NCBI RefSeq assembly: GCF_029639405.1
Contig: NZ_CP121274.1
Span: 434,001-498,000, forward strand
DNA from: Microbacterium proteolyticum
Lineage (GTDB): Bacteria > Actinomycetota > Actinomycetes > Actinomycetales > Microbacteriaceae
Length of the DNA stretch: 64,000 bases
Direction of reading: 5' to 3'
The stretch's first letter is position 1. The number at the start of each line of letters is the position of its first letter. The notes under the pieces are model-generated. The model saw only the letters and a list, made by a program, of their open reading frames with translations, was not told where the DNA came from and ran no database searches. Below, in pieces: positions 25,033 through 33,801 of this stretch. Made by a program: the position numbers and the translations under genes.

Positions 25033-26055
25033 ATGACCACCGTGCGTCACCCCGTCGCCACCGCGTCGGACGACGCCGCCGGTCGCCGCCTGGCCGAGGA
25101 CGGAGCTCCCCGCTCCTCCTCGGCCGGGCGGTCGCCCGTGCGGCGGCGCCGCGAGAACTGGCGGATCCGCGGGGAACTGGCGATCCTCCTGGGCCCCGCC
25201 CTGGTGGTGTTCGTCTCGTTCGTCATCCTGCCGGTGGCCCTGGCGGCCTTCTACGGCTTCTACAGCTGGTCGGGCTTCGGCACGCCGACGGAGTTCGTCG
25301 GCATCCGCAACTACGTCACGATCCTCACCGACCCGGCCTTCCACGAGGCCCTCGGCCACAACGCCTTCATCGTCGTCGGCTCGCTCGTCCTGCAGGGGCC
25401 GCTCGCCCTCGGTCTCGCGCTGCTGCTGAACCGCAAGATGCGGTTCCAGTCGCTCATCCGCGTGCTGATCTTCGTGCCGTACGTCATCTCCGAGGTCGTC
25501 GTCGGCCTCGGCTGGGGCCTCATGCTGCAGTCCGGTGGGGCGCTGAACGGCGCCCTCGACAAGATCGGTCTCGGGGCGCTCCGCGCCGACTGGATCTCCG
25601 ACCCGGCGCTCGCGATCTGGACGCTCCTCATCATCATCACGTGGAAGTACATCGGCTTCGCCGTCATCCTCTTCCTCGCCGGACTCCAGGGCATCCCCGA
25701 GGAGCTGTCGGAGGCCGCCGCCATCGACGGTGCGTCGTACTGGCAGATCCAGCGCCACATCGTGCTGCCGCTCATGGGACCCACGATCCGCATCTGGGCG
25801 TTCCTGTCGATCATCGGGTCGCTGCAGCTGTTCGACCTCGTGTGGATCATCTGGGGCCAGTACGTCGCCTCGACCGCCGGCACCTCGACCATGGCCACGT
25901 ACATGGTGGCCAACGGCCGCAACGCCGGCAGCTTCGGCTACGGCAGCGCGGTGGCCGTGGTCATGTTCCTCATCTCGCTCGCCGTCGCGCTGATGTATCA
26001 ACGCTTCGTGCTCCGCCGCGACACCGCCGGCGCCCTCACGGGAGGCACCAAATGA
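25033..26055 (+). CDS. Sugar ABC transporter permease (MalF type)
   Basis: A 340-residue inner-membrane permease with six transmembrane helices after a basic, disordered N-terminus of about 45 residues (SPVRRRRENWRIRGEL). The ATPase-docking EAA loop is ELSEAAAIDGASYWQIQRHI. It pairs with the permease at 26052, whose ATG overlaps this stop. No ATP-binding subunit lies nearby, common for actinobacterial sugar importers that share an MsiK-type ATPase. Confidence 0.93.
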   Translation: MTTVRHPVATASDDAAGRRLAEDGAPRSSSAGRSPVRRRRENWRIRGELAILLGPALVVFVSFVILPVALAAFYGFYSWSGFGTPTEFVGIRNYVTILTDPAFHEALGHNAFIVVGSLVLQGPLALGLALLLNRKMRFQSLIRVLIFVPYVISEVVVGLGWGLMLQSGGALNGALDKIGLGALRADWISDPALAIWTLLIIITWKYIGFAVILFLAGLQGIPEELSEAAAIDGASYWQIQRHIVLPLMGPTIRIWAFLSIIGSLQLFDLVWIIWGQYVASTAGTSTMATYMVANGRNAGSFGYGSAVAVVMFLISLAVALMYQRFVLRRDTAGALTGGTK

Positions 26056-26933
26056 CCGCCACCGCCACCCTCGTCGCCCCGCGCGCGGCGAAGACGCCGC
26101 GTCGTCCCGCCGGCTCGAGCCGCTTCTCGTCGGTGGTCGTCGGCTTCATCGCGCTCGTGCTCATCGCGCTGATGCTCGGGCCGGTGATCTACATCATCCT
26201 CGGCGGCTTCCGCTCGAACTCCGAGATCACCGTCGACCCGGCCGGGTTCCCCACGCGCTGGAACTGGGAGAACTACACCGAGGTGCTCGCGAGCGGCACC
26301 TTCTGGGGCCAGGTCGCCAACTCCACCATCGCGGCGATCGCCACGACCCTGTTCGTGGTCGCGCTCGGACTCATGGCCGCGTACGCGCTCTCGCGCTACA
26401 GCTTCCGCGGACGCGGCGCGATCTACGCGCTGTTCACCGCGGGGCTGATGTTCCCCATGACCGTCGCGATCACGCCGCTGTACATCCTCGTCCGCAACCT
26501 CGGGCTCATGAACTCCCTCGCGGGAGTGATCGTCCCGCAGATCGCGTTCGCGCTGCCGATCACGGTGATCATCCTGTCGCCGTTCCTCTCGGCGATCCCC
26601 CGCGAGCTGCAGGAGGCCGCGTCGATCGACGGGCTCGGCCGGCTCGGGTTCTTCTGGCGCATGGTGCTGCCGCTCGCCGTCCCCGCCGTCGTGACCGTCG
26701 GCATCCTCGCCTTCGTCAACAGCTGGAACTCGTACATGCTCCCGCTGTTCATCCTCAACAACGAAGCGGCGTACACCCTGCCCCTCGGGACGCAGGCGTT
26801 CGCGTCGCAGTACTCCGTCGACACCGCGCGCGTGCTCGCGTTCACTTCGCTGTCGATGATCCCCGCTCTGGTGTTCTTCAGCCTGTTCGAGCGACGGATC
26901 GTCGGCGGCCTGACCGGCGCTGTGAAGGGCTGA
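26052..26933 (+). CDS. Sugar ABC transporter permease (MalG type)
   Basis: A 293-residue permease with six transmembrane helices and the EAA loop ELQEAASIDGLGRLGFFWRM. The ATG overlaps the stop of the first permease (ATGA), so the two are made in equal amounts. The C-terminal VFFSLFERRIVGGLTGAVKG is the usual MalG-type end. It forms the membrane channel with the protein from 25033. Confidence 0.93.
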   Translation: MTATATLVAPRAAKTPRRPAGSSRFSSVVVGFIALVLIALMLGPVIYIILGGFRSNSEITVDPAGFPTRWNWENYTEVLASGTFWGQVANSTIAAIATTLFVVALGLMAAYALSRYSFRGRGAIYALFTAGLMFPMTVAITPLYILVRNLGLMNSLAGVIVPQIAFALPITVIILSPFLSAIPRELQEAASIDGLGRLGFFWRMVLPLAVPAVVTVGILAFVNSWNSYMLPLFILNNEAAYTLPLGTQAFASQYSVDTARVLAFTSLSMIPALVFFSLFERRIVGGLTGAVKG

Positions 26934-26938
26934 TCCGC

Positions 26939-29239
26939 ATGACCATCCACAAGACCGACGTCGGCGCACCGGAGGTCCCCGGCGTCTCGGAGCGGGTGCA
27001 GTCGCTCGTCGCCGAGATGACGCTCGACGAGAAGCTCGCGCAGCTCGTCGGCTACTGGGTCGACCAGGGCGACGAGGTCGTCGCCCCCCTCTCCGGCGAG
27101 AAGGTCACCTCGACCGGCTACGCGGATGCCACGGTCCACGGCCTCGGCCACCTGACGCGCGTCTACGGCACCCGGCCCGTCGACCCGATCGAGCGCGCCG
27201 AATGGCTGTGGGGCGAGCAACGGCGCCTCCAGACGGAGACGCGCCTGGGTATCCCGGCGCTCGTGCACGAGGAGTGCCTCACCGGTTTCGCGGCGTGGAA
27301 GGCTGCGACCTTCCCCACCCCGCTCGCGTGGGGCGCGTCGTTCGATCCCGAGACCGTCGAGCTCGTGGCATCCGCCATCGGACGTTCGATGCGCGACGTC
27401 GGCGTGCACCAAGGCCTCGCGCCCGTGCTCGATGTCGTGCGCGACCCGCGGTGGGGGCGGGTCGATGAGTGCATCGCCGAGGACCCGTACGTCGTCGGCA
27501 CGATCGGCACCGCGTACGTCCGGGGGCTGCAGTCCGCCGGGGTGCACGCGACGCTCAAGCACTTCGTCGGGTACTCGGGCTCGCAAGCCGGACGCAACCA
27601 CGCCCCCGTGCACGCGGGTCCCCGCGAGCTGCAGGACGTGTTCCTGCCGCCGTTCGAGATGGCGGTCCGCGACGGCGGGGTGCGCTCGGTGATGAACTCG
27701 TACGCCGAGATCGACGGTGTGCCCGTCGCCGCATCCGCCGACCTGCTCACCGACCTGCTGCGCCGACGCTGGGGCTTCGACGGCACCGTCGTGTCGGACT
27801 ACTTCGCCGTGGACTTCCTCCGCTCGATGCACGGGGTCGCCGCAACTCCCGGCGAGGCCGCGCAGATCGCGCTCGAGGCCGGGATCGACGTCGAGCTCCC
27901 CGGCGCCGACGCCTTCCCGCACCTGGCCGCGCGGGTGGCATCCGGGGACCTTCCCGAGGCCGTGATCGACCGGGCCGTCGCGCGCCTGCTGGCGGAGAAG
28001 GAGGACCTGGGACTCCTGGATGCCGACTTCTCCACGCCCCCGCGGAGTGTCGACCTCGACGACGCGGAGCATCGCGCTCTGGCGTACCGGCTCGCGCTCG
28101 AGAGCGCCGTCCTACTGCGTAACGACGGGGTGCTGCCGCTGTCCGCCGAGCCCGGACGCATCGCGGTCATCGGGCCCAACGGCGACAGCGCCGAGGCGCT
28201 CATGGGCTGCTACTCGTTCGCGAACCACGTGCTCGCCCACCACCCCGACTTCCCGATGGGCTTCGAGATCCCCACGGTGCGGGAGTCGCTCGCGGCGCGA
28301 TTCCGCGACGTGGTGCGGGCCGACGGGGTCACGGTCGAGGGGACGGATGCCGACGGCATCCCCGCCGCGGTCGAGCTCGCCCGGTCGGCCGACGTCGCCG
28401 TGGTCGTCGTGGGCGACCGCGCCGGGCTCTTCGGCCGCGGCACCGTCGGCGAGGGCAACGACGCCGATTCCCTCGAGCTGCCGGGGCTCCAGCGCCGGCT
28501 CGTCGAGGAGGTCGTCGCCACCGGCACCCCCGTCGTGATGGTGCTGCTCACCGGACGTCCGTACGCGCTCGGGTGGGCGCTGGACTCCGCGTCCGGACCC
28601 GCCGCGGTCGTGCAGGCGTTCTTCCCGGGTGAGGAGGGCGGGCCCGCGCTGGCCGCGCTGCTGGCCGGGGATGCCACGCCCTCGGGGCGGCTGCCCGTCT
28701 CGATCCCCCGCTCGGCCGGTGCGCAGCCGTACTCGTACCTGCACCCCATCCTCGGCGGCGCCACCGAGATCACCAGCGCCGATCCGACGCCCGTGCGGCC
28801 TTTCGGGTTCGGGCTGTCGTACACGACGTTCGTCCGCGAGGGCCTGGCCGTCGACGCCGAGGTGCGCGCGGGCGATGCCTTCGCGGCGTCGGTGCGGGTG
28901 ACGAACACGGGATCCGTCCGCGGAGCCGATGTCGTGCAGGTGTACGCGCACCGCGCGGTCGCGAGCGTGACCCGGCCGGTCGCGCAGCTCGTGGCGTACG
29001 CCCGCGTGGAGCTGGAGCCCGGCGAGACCGCCGAGGTGCGGTTCACGATCCCGGCATCCCGCCTGGCGTACAGCGACCGGACGCTCCGCCGAATCGTCGA
29101 ACCCGGCGAGGTGGAGCTGCGCGTGGGGCCGTCGTGCGCCGAGGTCGACGAGGCCGCGACCGTGCGGCTCACGGGTGCGACGTACGAGCTGCGTCCCGAC
29201 GACGAGCGGATCGTCGGCGTCGAGCTGCGCCGGGGCTGA
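26939..29239 (+). CDS. Glycoside hydrolase family 3, probable beta-xylosidase/beta-glucosidase
   Basis: A 766-residue GH3 enzyme without a signal peptide, so cytoplasmic. Domains: the GH3 N-terminal barrel (about 25-330) with the nucleophile in VVSDYFAVD (Asp287), the GH3 C-terminal sandwich (about 380-620, PGRIAVIGPNGDSAEALMG), and a fibronectin-III-like domain (from about 660). KHFVGYSGSQAGRNHAP is the conserved substrate loop. It starts five bases after the second permease. It probably splits imported xylo- or gluco-oligosaccharides from the non-reducing end; the nearby xyl and ara genes make xylose-containing substrates attractive. Confidence 0.92.
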   Translation: MTIHKTDVGAPEVPGVSERVQSLVAEMTLDEKLAQLVGYWVDQGDEVVAPLSGEKVTSTGYADATVHGLGHLTRVYGTRPVDPIERAEWLWGEQRRLQTETRLGIPALVHEECLTGFAAWKAATFPTPLAWGASFDPETVELVASAIGRSMRDVGVHQGLAPVLDVVRDPRWGRVDECIAEDPYVVGTIGTAYVRGLQSAGVHATLKHFVGYSGSQAGRNHAPVHAGPRELQDVFLPPFEMAVRDGGVRSVMNSYAEIDGVPVAASADLLTDLLRRRWGFDGTVVSDYFAVDFLRSMHGVAATPGEAAQIALEAGIDVELPGADAFPHLAARVASGDLPEAVIDRAVARLLAEKEDLGLLDADFSTPPRSVDLDDAEHRALAYRLALESAVLLRNDGVLPLSAEPGRIAVIGPNGDSAEALMGCYSFANHVLAHHPDFPMGFEIPTVRESLAARFRDVVRADGVTVEGTDADGIPAAVELARSADVAVVVVGDRAGLFGRGTVGEGNDADSLELPGLQRRLVEEVVATGTPVVMVLLTGRPYALGWALDSASGPAAVVQAFFPGEEGGPALAALLAGDATPSGRLPVSIPRSAGAQPYSYLHPILGGATEITSADPTPVRPFGFGLSYTTFVREGLAVDAEVRAGDAFAASVRVTNTGSVRGADVVQVYAHRAVASVTRPVAQLVAYARVELEPGETAEVRFTIPASRLAYSDRTLRRIVEPGEVELRVGPSCAEVDEAATVRLTGATYELRPDDERIVGVELRRG

Positions 29240-29262
29240 CCGCGGGGTTCCTCCTCCCGTTG

Positions 29263-29315
29263 AGTGTCCAAGACACGCGGACCGCGTCCGTCGGCATCCG
29301 CGTGTCTCGGACACC
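29263..29315. repeat. Family-1 inverted repeat, copy 5 (type A, decayed)
   Basis: First of four elements filling the 441-base gap between the GH3 and dNTPase genes. The right arm has changed (TCTCGGACACC in place of TCTTGGACACT). It starts 23 bases after the GH3 stop. The loop again ends in GGCA. Confidence 0.85.
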
Positions 29316-29364
29316 GAACGCCTCGGGCGGCACGGGTACGGGATGGGGCGTCCGCGGGAAGCTC

Positions 29365-29418
29365 AGTGTCCAAGACACGCCGTTGGCCGCCTCGCCAACG
29401 CGGCGTGTCTTGGACACT
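29365..29418. repeat. Family-1 inverted repeat, copy 6 (type B)
   Basis: Arms of 18 perfect bases, plus an inner TTGGC/GCCAA that lengthens the structure. It is separated from copy 5 by 49 bases and from copy 7 by 71. Confidence 0.88.
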
Positions 29419-29489
29419 CGACCTTGACCGGGGACCGGAAGCGGGTGCCGCGGACAGCGGCTCTGCGGGAAACGCCCCTGCCGCGCTTC

Positions 29490-29542
29490 GGTGTCCAAGA
29501 CACGCGGACCGCACGGCGCGGCATCCGCGTGTCTTGGACACT
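29490..29542. repeat. Family-1 inverted repeat, copy 7 (type A)
   Basis: The left arm begins GGTGTCC in place of AGTGTCC; otherwise the 19-base arms and 15-base loop ending in GGCA are kept. Confidence 0.88.
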
Positions 29543-29584
29543 GAACGCCCCGGCATCGCCCCGGCATCGCCCCCGCCACGCCCG

Positions 29585-29638
29585 AGTGTCCAAGACACGC
29601 CGTGAGCGGCCCCGCCCGAGCGGCGTGTCCTGGACACT
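29585..29638. repeat. Family-1 inverted repeat, copy 8 (type B)
   Basis: The right arm reads GTGTCCTGGACACT (one change from TCTTGG). It is the last of the four elements and ends 42 bases before the dNTPase ATG. The order through the gap is A, B, A, B. Confidence 0.88.
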
Positions 29639-29680
29639 CGACCGAAAGCGAGCGAGGCCCGCGCCGGATAGCGTGGACGG

Positions 29681-31153
29681 ATGACGCTCCCCACCGCCTC
29701 CCGCGTGTACGACGAACGCGAGACCGAGGGTGCCGACCCGTGGTCGATCGACCTGGAGCGGATCCAGTTCTCGCCGTACTTCTCGCGGCTCTCGGCCGTG
29801 ACGCAGGTGGTGTCGCCCTCGATCTCGGGCGCTCCGGTGCACAACCGCCTCACGCACTCGCTCAAGGTCAGCGCGATCGCCCGCGTCGTCGCGCTGCAGC
29901 TGAACACCCGCGCCGGCCGAGACGTCTGCAACCCCACGGTCGTCGAGGCCGCGGCCTACGCGCACGACCTCGGCCACCCGCCGTTCGGGCACCTCGGCGA
30001 GACGACGCTCGACCGCCTCGCCCGCACCGAGCTGGGCCTGACCGACGGCTTCGAGGGCAACGCCCAGACGTACCGCATCCTCACCGCGCTCGACGTCGTC
30101 GAGAACGCTCCGCGCGGGCTGAATCTCACCGCCGCGGTGCGTGCCGCGTCGGCGAAGTACCCCTGGTCGCCGTCGGTGTCCGCGGCTGAGATCGAGCGGA
30201 TCGGCCCGCCCCGTGGCATCCGTCGCGCTCCGGACGGCGCGTACCGGGTGCACAAGTACTCCGTGTACGACATCGACGCCGACGATCTCGCCCACGCGCG
30301 GGAGGGGATGGATGCCGAGCCCCTCCGCCAGACGATCGAGGGCGCCGTCATGGACCTCGCCGACGACATCGCGTACTCGGTGCACGACGTCGACGACTTC
30401 TACCGCGCCGGGATCCTCGACCACGCGCCGATCGCGGCGGAGTTCCGCGGCTGGCTCGACGACGTTCTGGAGTGGCGCACCCGTGACGACGCCGAGGTGC
30501 GCGCCGAGCTCGTGCCCGGGGCCGCGCTCGAGCGCCTGCGCCGCAAGATGCGCCGCGACGACCCCTGGGTCGCGGACGACGAGGCGTTCCTCGCCGCGGT
30601 GAGCGACGTGGATGCCGAGCTCGTCACCGACCTGCTCGCGCGACCGTTCGACGGGTCGCTGACGGCCGAGCGACGTCTGGCGTCGTTCACCGACCGGTGG
30701 ATCCGCCGATTCCAGGATTCCGCGCAGCTCCGCCCGCTCGACACCCCGCGGTCGGGGCCGGTCGCGCTGTCGCCGTGGGCGTGGCACCACGTCGAGGTGC
30801 TGAAGTTCGTGCACAAGCGGTTCGTCCTGAGCCGCCCCGACCTCGCGATCCAGCAGCGCGGCATGAGCCGCATCCTCGCGCGCTCCGTGCGGGCGCTCGG
30901 CGAGTGGCTCGACGACGACCTCGACCGTGCGCGCACCCCGCGTCGCCTGCGCGAGCTCATCGCTCTCGCCCGTGAGCAGTACGCCGCGCTTCCCGCCGAA
31001 CGTCGCCCCACGGATGCGGAGGCCGAGACGCTCGCGCGCTCCCGCGGAATCGTGGACTACGTGGCATCCCTCACCGACGCCCAGGCGTTCACGCTGTCGG
31101 AGGCGATCTCCGGCCGCGCCGACCGCCTGTGGTCGCTGGGCCAGCGGCTGTAA
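29681..31153 (+). CDS. dgt: Deoxyguanosinetriphosphate triphosphohydrolase-like protein
   Basis: A 490-residue HD-domain dNTPase. The metal-binding residues are His59 (NRLTHSLKVS), the His95-Asp96 pair (AYAHDLGHPPFGH) and the aspartate in DLADDIAYSVHD. Such enzymes split dNTPs to nucleoside and triphosphate and help to set dNTP pools. The C-terminal half has the extra helices of the type-1 Dgt family. It is coupled by 21 bases to a small unknown gene (31175) with a very strong ribosome site. Confidence 0.92.
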   Translation: MTLPTASRVYDERETEGADPWSIDLERIQFSPYFSRLSAVTQVVSPSISGAPVHNRLTHSLKVSAIARVVALQLNTRAGRDVCNPTVVEAAAYAHDLGHPPFGHLGETTLDRLARTELGLTDGFEGNAQTYRILTALDVVENAPRGLNLTAAVRAASAKYPWSPSVSAAEIERIGPPRGIRRAPDGAYRVHKYSVYDIDADDLAHAREGMDAEPLRQTIEGAVMDLADDIAYSVHDVDDFYRAGILDHAPIAAEFRGWLDDVLEWRTRDDAEVRAELVPGAALERLRRKMRRDDPWVADDEAFLAAVSDVDAELVTDLLARPFDGSLTAERRLASFTDRWIRRFQDSAQLRPLDTPRSGPVALSPWAWHHVEVLKFVHKRFVLSRPDLAIQQRGMSRILARSVRALGEWLDDDLDRARTPRRLRELIALAREQYAALPAERRPTDAEAETLARSRGIVDYVASLTDAQAFTLSEAISGRADRLWSLGQRL

Positions 31154-31174
31154 CCGGCCACAGGAGGAGGACCC

Positions 31175-31690
31175 GTGGAGACCGTGATCTTCGACCGGCC
31201 GATGCACGTGCACTACGGCTTCATCTGGCTTTACCCCGAGGGGCGATTCGACGAGCTCGCGGACCTCGATCCCTTCCAGGGTCAGGCGAACGGCCTCTGC
31301 GGCGCCGCGCTCCCCGGCATCCTGAGCATGCGCACCGGGCTGCACACCGGAGCGGTACCCCTGCGGGTCGTCGTCGTCGACGAGCCACCGCCCCTCGGCG
31401 ACGCGGAGGACATCGTGGGCGTCTCCTTCCGTCCGACCGAATCCGTCCTGATGCTCGTCGCCTTCCACGACGGGGAGGAGATCTCGCTCCCGCTTCGCAG
31501 CTACCGGGCGCGGTGGTCGGCGACGGCGATGCAGGCGGGAAGGGACGTCGACACCGTGCTGGAGGACGAGCCGGCGCCGGACCGCTACGAGCTGTGCCTG
31601 TGGCCCGACGACGACCCGCGCGCCGACGCGATCATCCGTCAGGGCAGCCAGACCGCCGCCTATTGGCACAGCACGGTCATGCCCCGCTGA
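31175..31690 (+). CDS. Conserved-looking hypothetical protein, possibly ComJ-like
   Basis: A 171-residue soluble protein with no signal peptide or membrane helix. GTG 31175 follows AGGAGGAGG (31162-31170), one of the best ribosome sites in the window. The central part (FQGQANGLCGAALPGILSMR, then TGLHTGAVPLRVVVVDEPP) vaguely recalls ComJ, the nuclease-inhibitor family of Bacillus, but I cannot confirm this. The C-terminal half is acidic (LWPDDDPRADA). It probably shares a transcript with the dNTPase gene upstream. Function unknown. Confidence 0.6.
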   Translation: METVIFDRPMHVHYGFIWLYPEGRFDELADLDPFQGQANGLCGAALPGILSMRTGLHTGAVPLRVVVVDEPPPLGDAEDIVGVSFRPTESVLMLVAFHDGEEISLPLRSYRARWSATAMQAGRDVDTVLEDEPAPDRYELCLWPDDDPRADAIIRQGSQTAAYWHSTVMPR

Positions 31691-31731
31691 CGCCTGACCG
31701 CCCGTCGCTCCGCCGCCCGCACGGCATCCAT

Positions 31732-31801
31732 GTCCCACTTCGTGCTGCCAACGGCAGCCCAGAACCGCACATTTCGGGACACGCCCGGCCAGAAGTGGGA
31801 C
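31732..31801. repeat. Family-3 repeat, unit 1
   Basis: A 70-base unit opening GTCCCACTTCGTGCTGCC and closing AAGTGGGAC, so its ends are a 9-base inverted repeat. The middle carries CAGCCCAGAACCGCAC and TTTCGGGACACGCCC. First of four units in the 579-base gap between convergent genes 31175-31690 and araA. GGCATCC lies directly before it. Confidence 0.88.
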
Positions 31802-31827
31802 GAGGTCGGGGATGCCACGGCATCCAT

Positions 31828-31880
31828 GTCCCACTTCGTGCGAAGCCGCGCCCCCAAAGCCGCACAAGGGGGGACACGTC
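31828..31880. repeat. Family-3 repeat, unit 2 (decayed)
   Basis: Starts GTCCCACTTCGTGCGAAGCC like the others, but the middle has diverged (CAAAGCCGCACAAGGGGGGA) and the closing AAGTGGGAC is missing. It looks like a decayed unit. Confidence 0.6.
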
Positions 31881-31909
31881 CCGCCCACCGCCGCATGATC
31901 GGCATCCAT

Positions 31910-31979
31910 GTCCCACTTCGTGCGACTCACGGCAGCCCAGAACCGCACCTTTCGGGACACGCCCCGCCGTAAGTGGGAC
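31910..31979. repeat. Family-3 repeat, unit 3
   Basis: A 70-base unit with both ends intact (GTCCCACTT / AAGTGGGAC) and a middle nearly identical to unit 4. A GAGGTCGGGGATGCCACGGCATCC spacer-like stretch follows units 1 and 3, split here as GAGGTCGGGG and ATGCCACGGCATCC. Confidence 0.88.
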
Positions 31980-32030
31980 GAGGTCGGGGATGCCACGGCA
32001 TCCGCCCGGCGCCGCCCGCGCGGCGCCCAT

Positions 32031-32100
32031 GTCCCACTTCGTGCTGCCCACGGCAGCCCAGAACCGCACCTTTCGGGACACGCCCCGCCGTAAGTGGGAC
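32031..32100. repeat. Family-3 repeat, unit 4
   Basis: A 70-base unit with both ends intact, differing from unit 3 by only a few bases. It ends 22 bases before the first of two hairpins behind araA. Confidence 0.88.
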
Positions 32101-32121
32101 GAGACCCCCGGACGCACGAAT

Positions 32122-32165
32122 GCCCCGGATCCGCGGGCGTCCCACCACCGACGCGGACCCGGGGC
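32122..32165. terminator. Strong hairpin, possible bidirectional terminator
   Basis: GCCCCGGATCCGCG (32122-32135) pairs with CGCGGACCCGGGGC (32152-32165): 13 of 14 pairs, 16-base loop. No T-run. It lies between the convergent unknown gene and araA. Confidence 0.5.
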
Positions 32166-32229
32166 ACGGTTCGTGCGCCGGAGAACCGGAGCACGGGACG
32201 CGCCCCGAACGGGACGCGTACGTGCCGCA

Positions 32230-32263
32230 CCGCCCCGGGGCCGGCGAAGGGCGCCCGGGGCGG
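32230..32263 (-). terminator. Hairpin behind araA
   Basis: CCGCCCCGGG (32230-32239) pairs perfectly with CCCGGGGCGG (32254-32263) around a 14-base loop, seven bases past the araA stop on the minus strand. It is a good candidate for the end of the arabinose operon. Confidence 0.6.
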
Positions 32264-32269
32264 CGGGGA

Positions 32270-33781
32270 TCAGAGGCCCTGGGCCAGGCGGTAGTACGCC
32301 TGGTTCCAGCGCAGTTCGCTCTGGAAGCCGCGGACCGTGGTGTCGTCGTCGATGACGACGAGCTCGGTCTTGGCGATCTCGGCGAAGTCGCGGAACACCT
32401 CGATGCCCACGGCCGTCGTCATGACGGTGTGGTGGGCGGCACCGGCGGCGAGCCAGCAGCCGGCCGAGGTCGCGAAGTCCGGCGCCGGCTTCCAGACGGC
32501 GCGGCCGACGGGGAGCTTCGGCAGGTCGGGGGCGTCGACGTTCTCGACGACGTTGGCCACGAGCCGGAAACGGTCGCGCATGTCGCTCATCGCGACGACG
32601 AGCGCCGGACCCGGATCGGCTGTGAAGACCAGGCGCACCGGGTCGTCCTTGCCGCCGATGCCGAGCTCGTGGATCTCGAGGCGCGGCTTCTTCGTCGTGA
32701 GCGACGGCGACACCTCGAGCATGTGGGCGCCGAGGATGCGCTCGTTGCCGGGGACGAGGTCGTAGGTGTAGTCCTCCATGAGAGACGCGCCACCGGGGAG
32801 ACCCGCGCCCATGACGTTCGCGACGCGCACGAGGATCGCCGTCTTCCAGTCGCCCTCGGCGCCGAAGCCGTAGCCCTCGGCCATGAGGCGCTGCACCGCG
32901 AGACCCGGGAGCTGCTTGAGCGCACCGAGGTCTTCGAACGAGGTGGTGAAGGCGCCGAAGCCGCCCTCCTCCAGGAACGAGCGCAGGCCCAGCTCGATCG
33001 CGGCGCCGTCGCGCAGCGACTGGTGGCGCGCCCCGCCGGGGAGGAGCTCCTCCACGACGTCGTAGCTGTCGATGTACTCCTGCACGAGCGCGTCGATGTC
33101 GGCATCCGTCGCCTGCTCGACGGCCTCGACGAGCTCGTTGACGCCCCACGTGTTGACCTGCACGCCGAAGCGCAGCTCGGCCTCGGTCTTGTCGCCCTCG
33201 GTGACGGCGACGAAGCGCATGTTGTCGCCGAACCGCGCGAGCTTGAGGGTGCGAGCGGCGGTCCAGCCGGCGGCGGCGCGCTCCCAGTCCTCGATCTGCC
33301 GGCGGACGGCGGGGTTGGACACGTGGCCGACCACGGTCTTGCGGGCGACTCCGAGTCGCGTCTGGATGTAGCCGAACTCGCGGTCGCCATGGGCGGCCTG
33401 GTTCAGGTTCATGAAGTCGAAGTCGATGTCGTTCCACGGCAGCTCGACGTTGGCCTGCGTGTGCAGGTGCAGCAGGGGCTTCTGCAGCGCGTCGAGCCCT
33501 GCGATCCACATCTTCGCGGGGCTGAAGGTGTGCATCCACGCGATGACGCCGATGACGTCGTCGCGGCCGTTGACCTCGAGGGCCATGCGACGGATGCTGT
33601 CGGAGTCCTTCAGCACGGGCTTCCAGACGACCTTCACCGGGAGGCCGGCGAGGCCCTCGACGACGGCCTGCGACTGCTCGGCGACCTGCTTCAGGGTCTC
33701 CTCGCCGTAGAGGTTCTGGCTGCCGGTGACGAACCAGACCTCGTAGCCGTCGAGGTCGTTCTTGAGCTTCGTGCGGGTCAT
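32270..33781 (-). CDS. araA: L-arabinose isomerase
   Basis: A 503-residue enzyme converting L-arabinose to L-ribulose. Family motifs: [17 protein letters not shown] at the N-terminus, [15 protein letters not shown], and catalytic glutamates in [13 protein letters not shown] and [20 protein letters not shown]. Length is usual. The ATG at 33781 follows AAAGGAAC. It is the last gene of araD-araB-araA, 20 bases behind the kinase gene. Confidence 0.97.
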   Translation of the reverse strand: MTRTKLKNDLDGYEVWFVTGSQNLYGEETLKQVAEQSQAVVEGLAGLPVKVVWKPVLKDSDSIRRMALEVNGRDDVIGVIAWMHTFSPAKMWIAGLDALQKPLLHLHTQANVELPWNDIDFDFMNLNQAAHGDREFGYIQTRLGVARKTVVGHVSNPAVRRQIEDWERAAAGWTAARTLKLARFGDNMRFVAVTEGDKTEAELRFGVQVNTWGVNELVEAVEQATDADIDALVQEYIDSYDVVEELLPGGARHQSLRDGAAIELGLRSFLEEGGFGAFTTSFEDLGALKQLPGLAVQRLMAEGYGFGAEGDWKTAILVRVANVMGAGLPGGASLMEDYTYDLVPGNERILGAHMLEVSPSLTTKKPRLEIHELGIGGKDDPVRLVFTADPGPALVVAMSDMRDRFRLVANVVENVDAPDLPKLPVGRAVWKPAPDFATSAGCWLAAGAAHHTVMTTAVGIEVFRDFAEIAKTELVVIDDDTTVRGFQSELRWNQAYYRLAQGL

Positions 33782-33801
33782 GACTGTTCCTTTTCGGGTG
33801 A

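Noticed and set aside
29263..29638. Regularly spaced repeats resembling a CRISPR array.
   Set aside because: Repeats are 53-54 bases with long inverted arms, occur in two alternating types, are also scattered singly through the window, and no cas gene is near.
31732..32100. Family-3 units as a CRISPR array or a coding repeat gene.
   Set aside because: Only four units, one decayed, irregular spacing; the open frames through them change frame and show no protein family.
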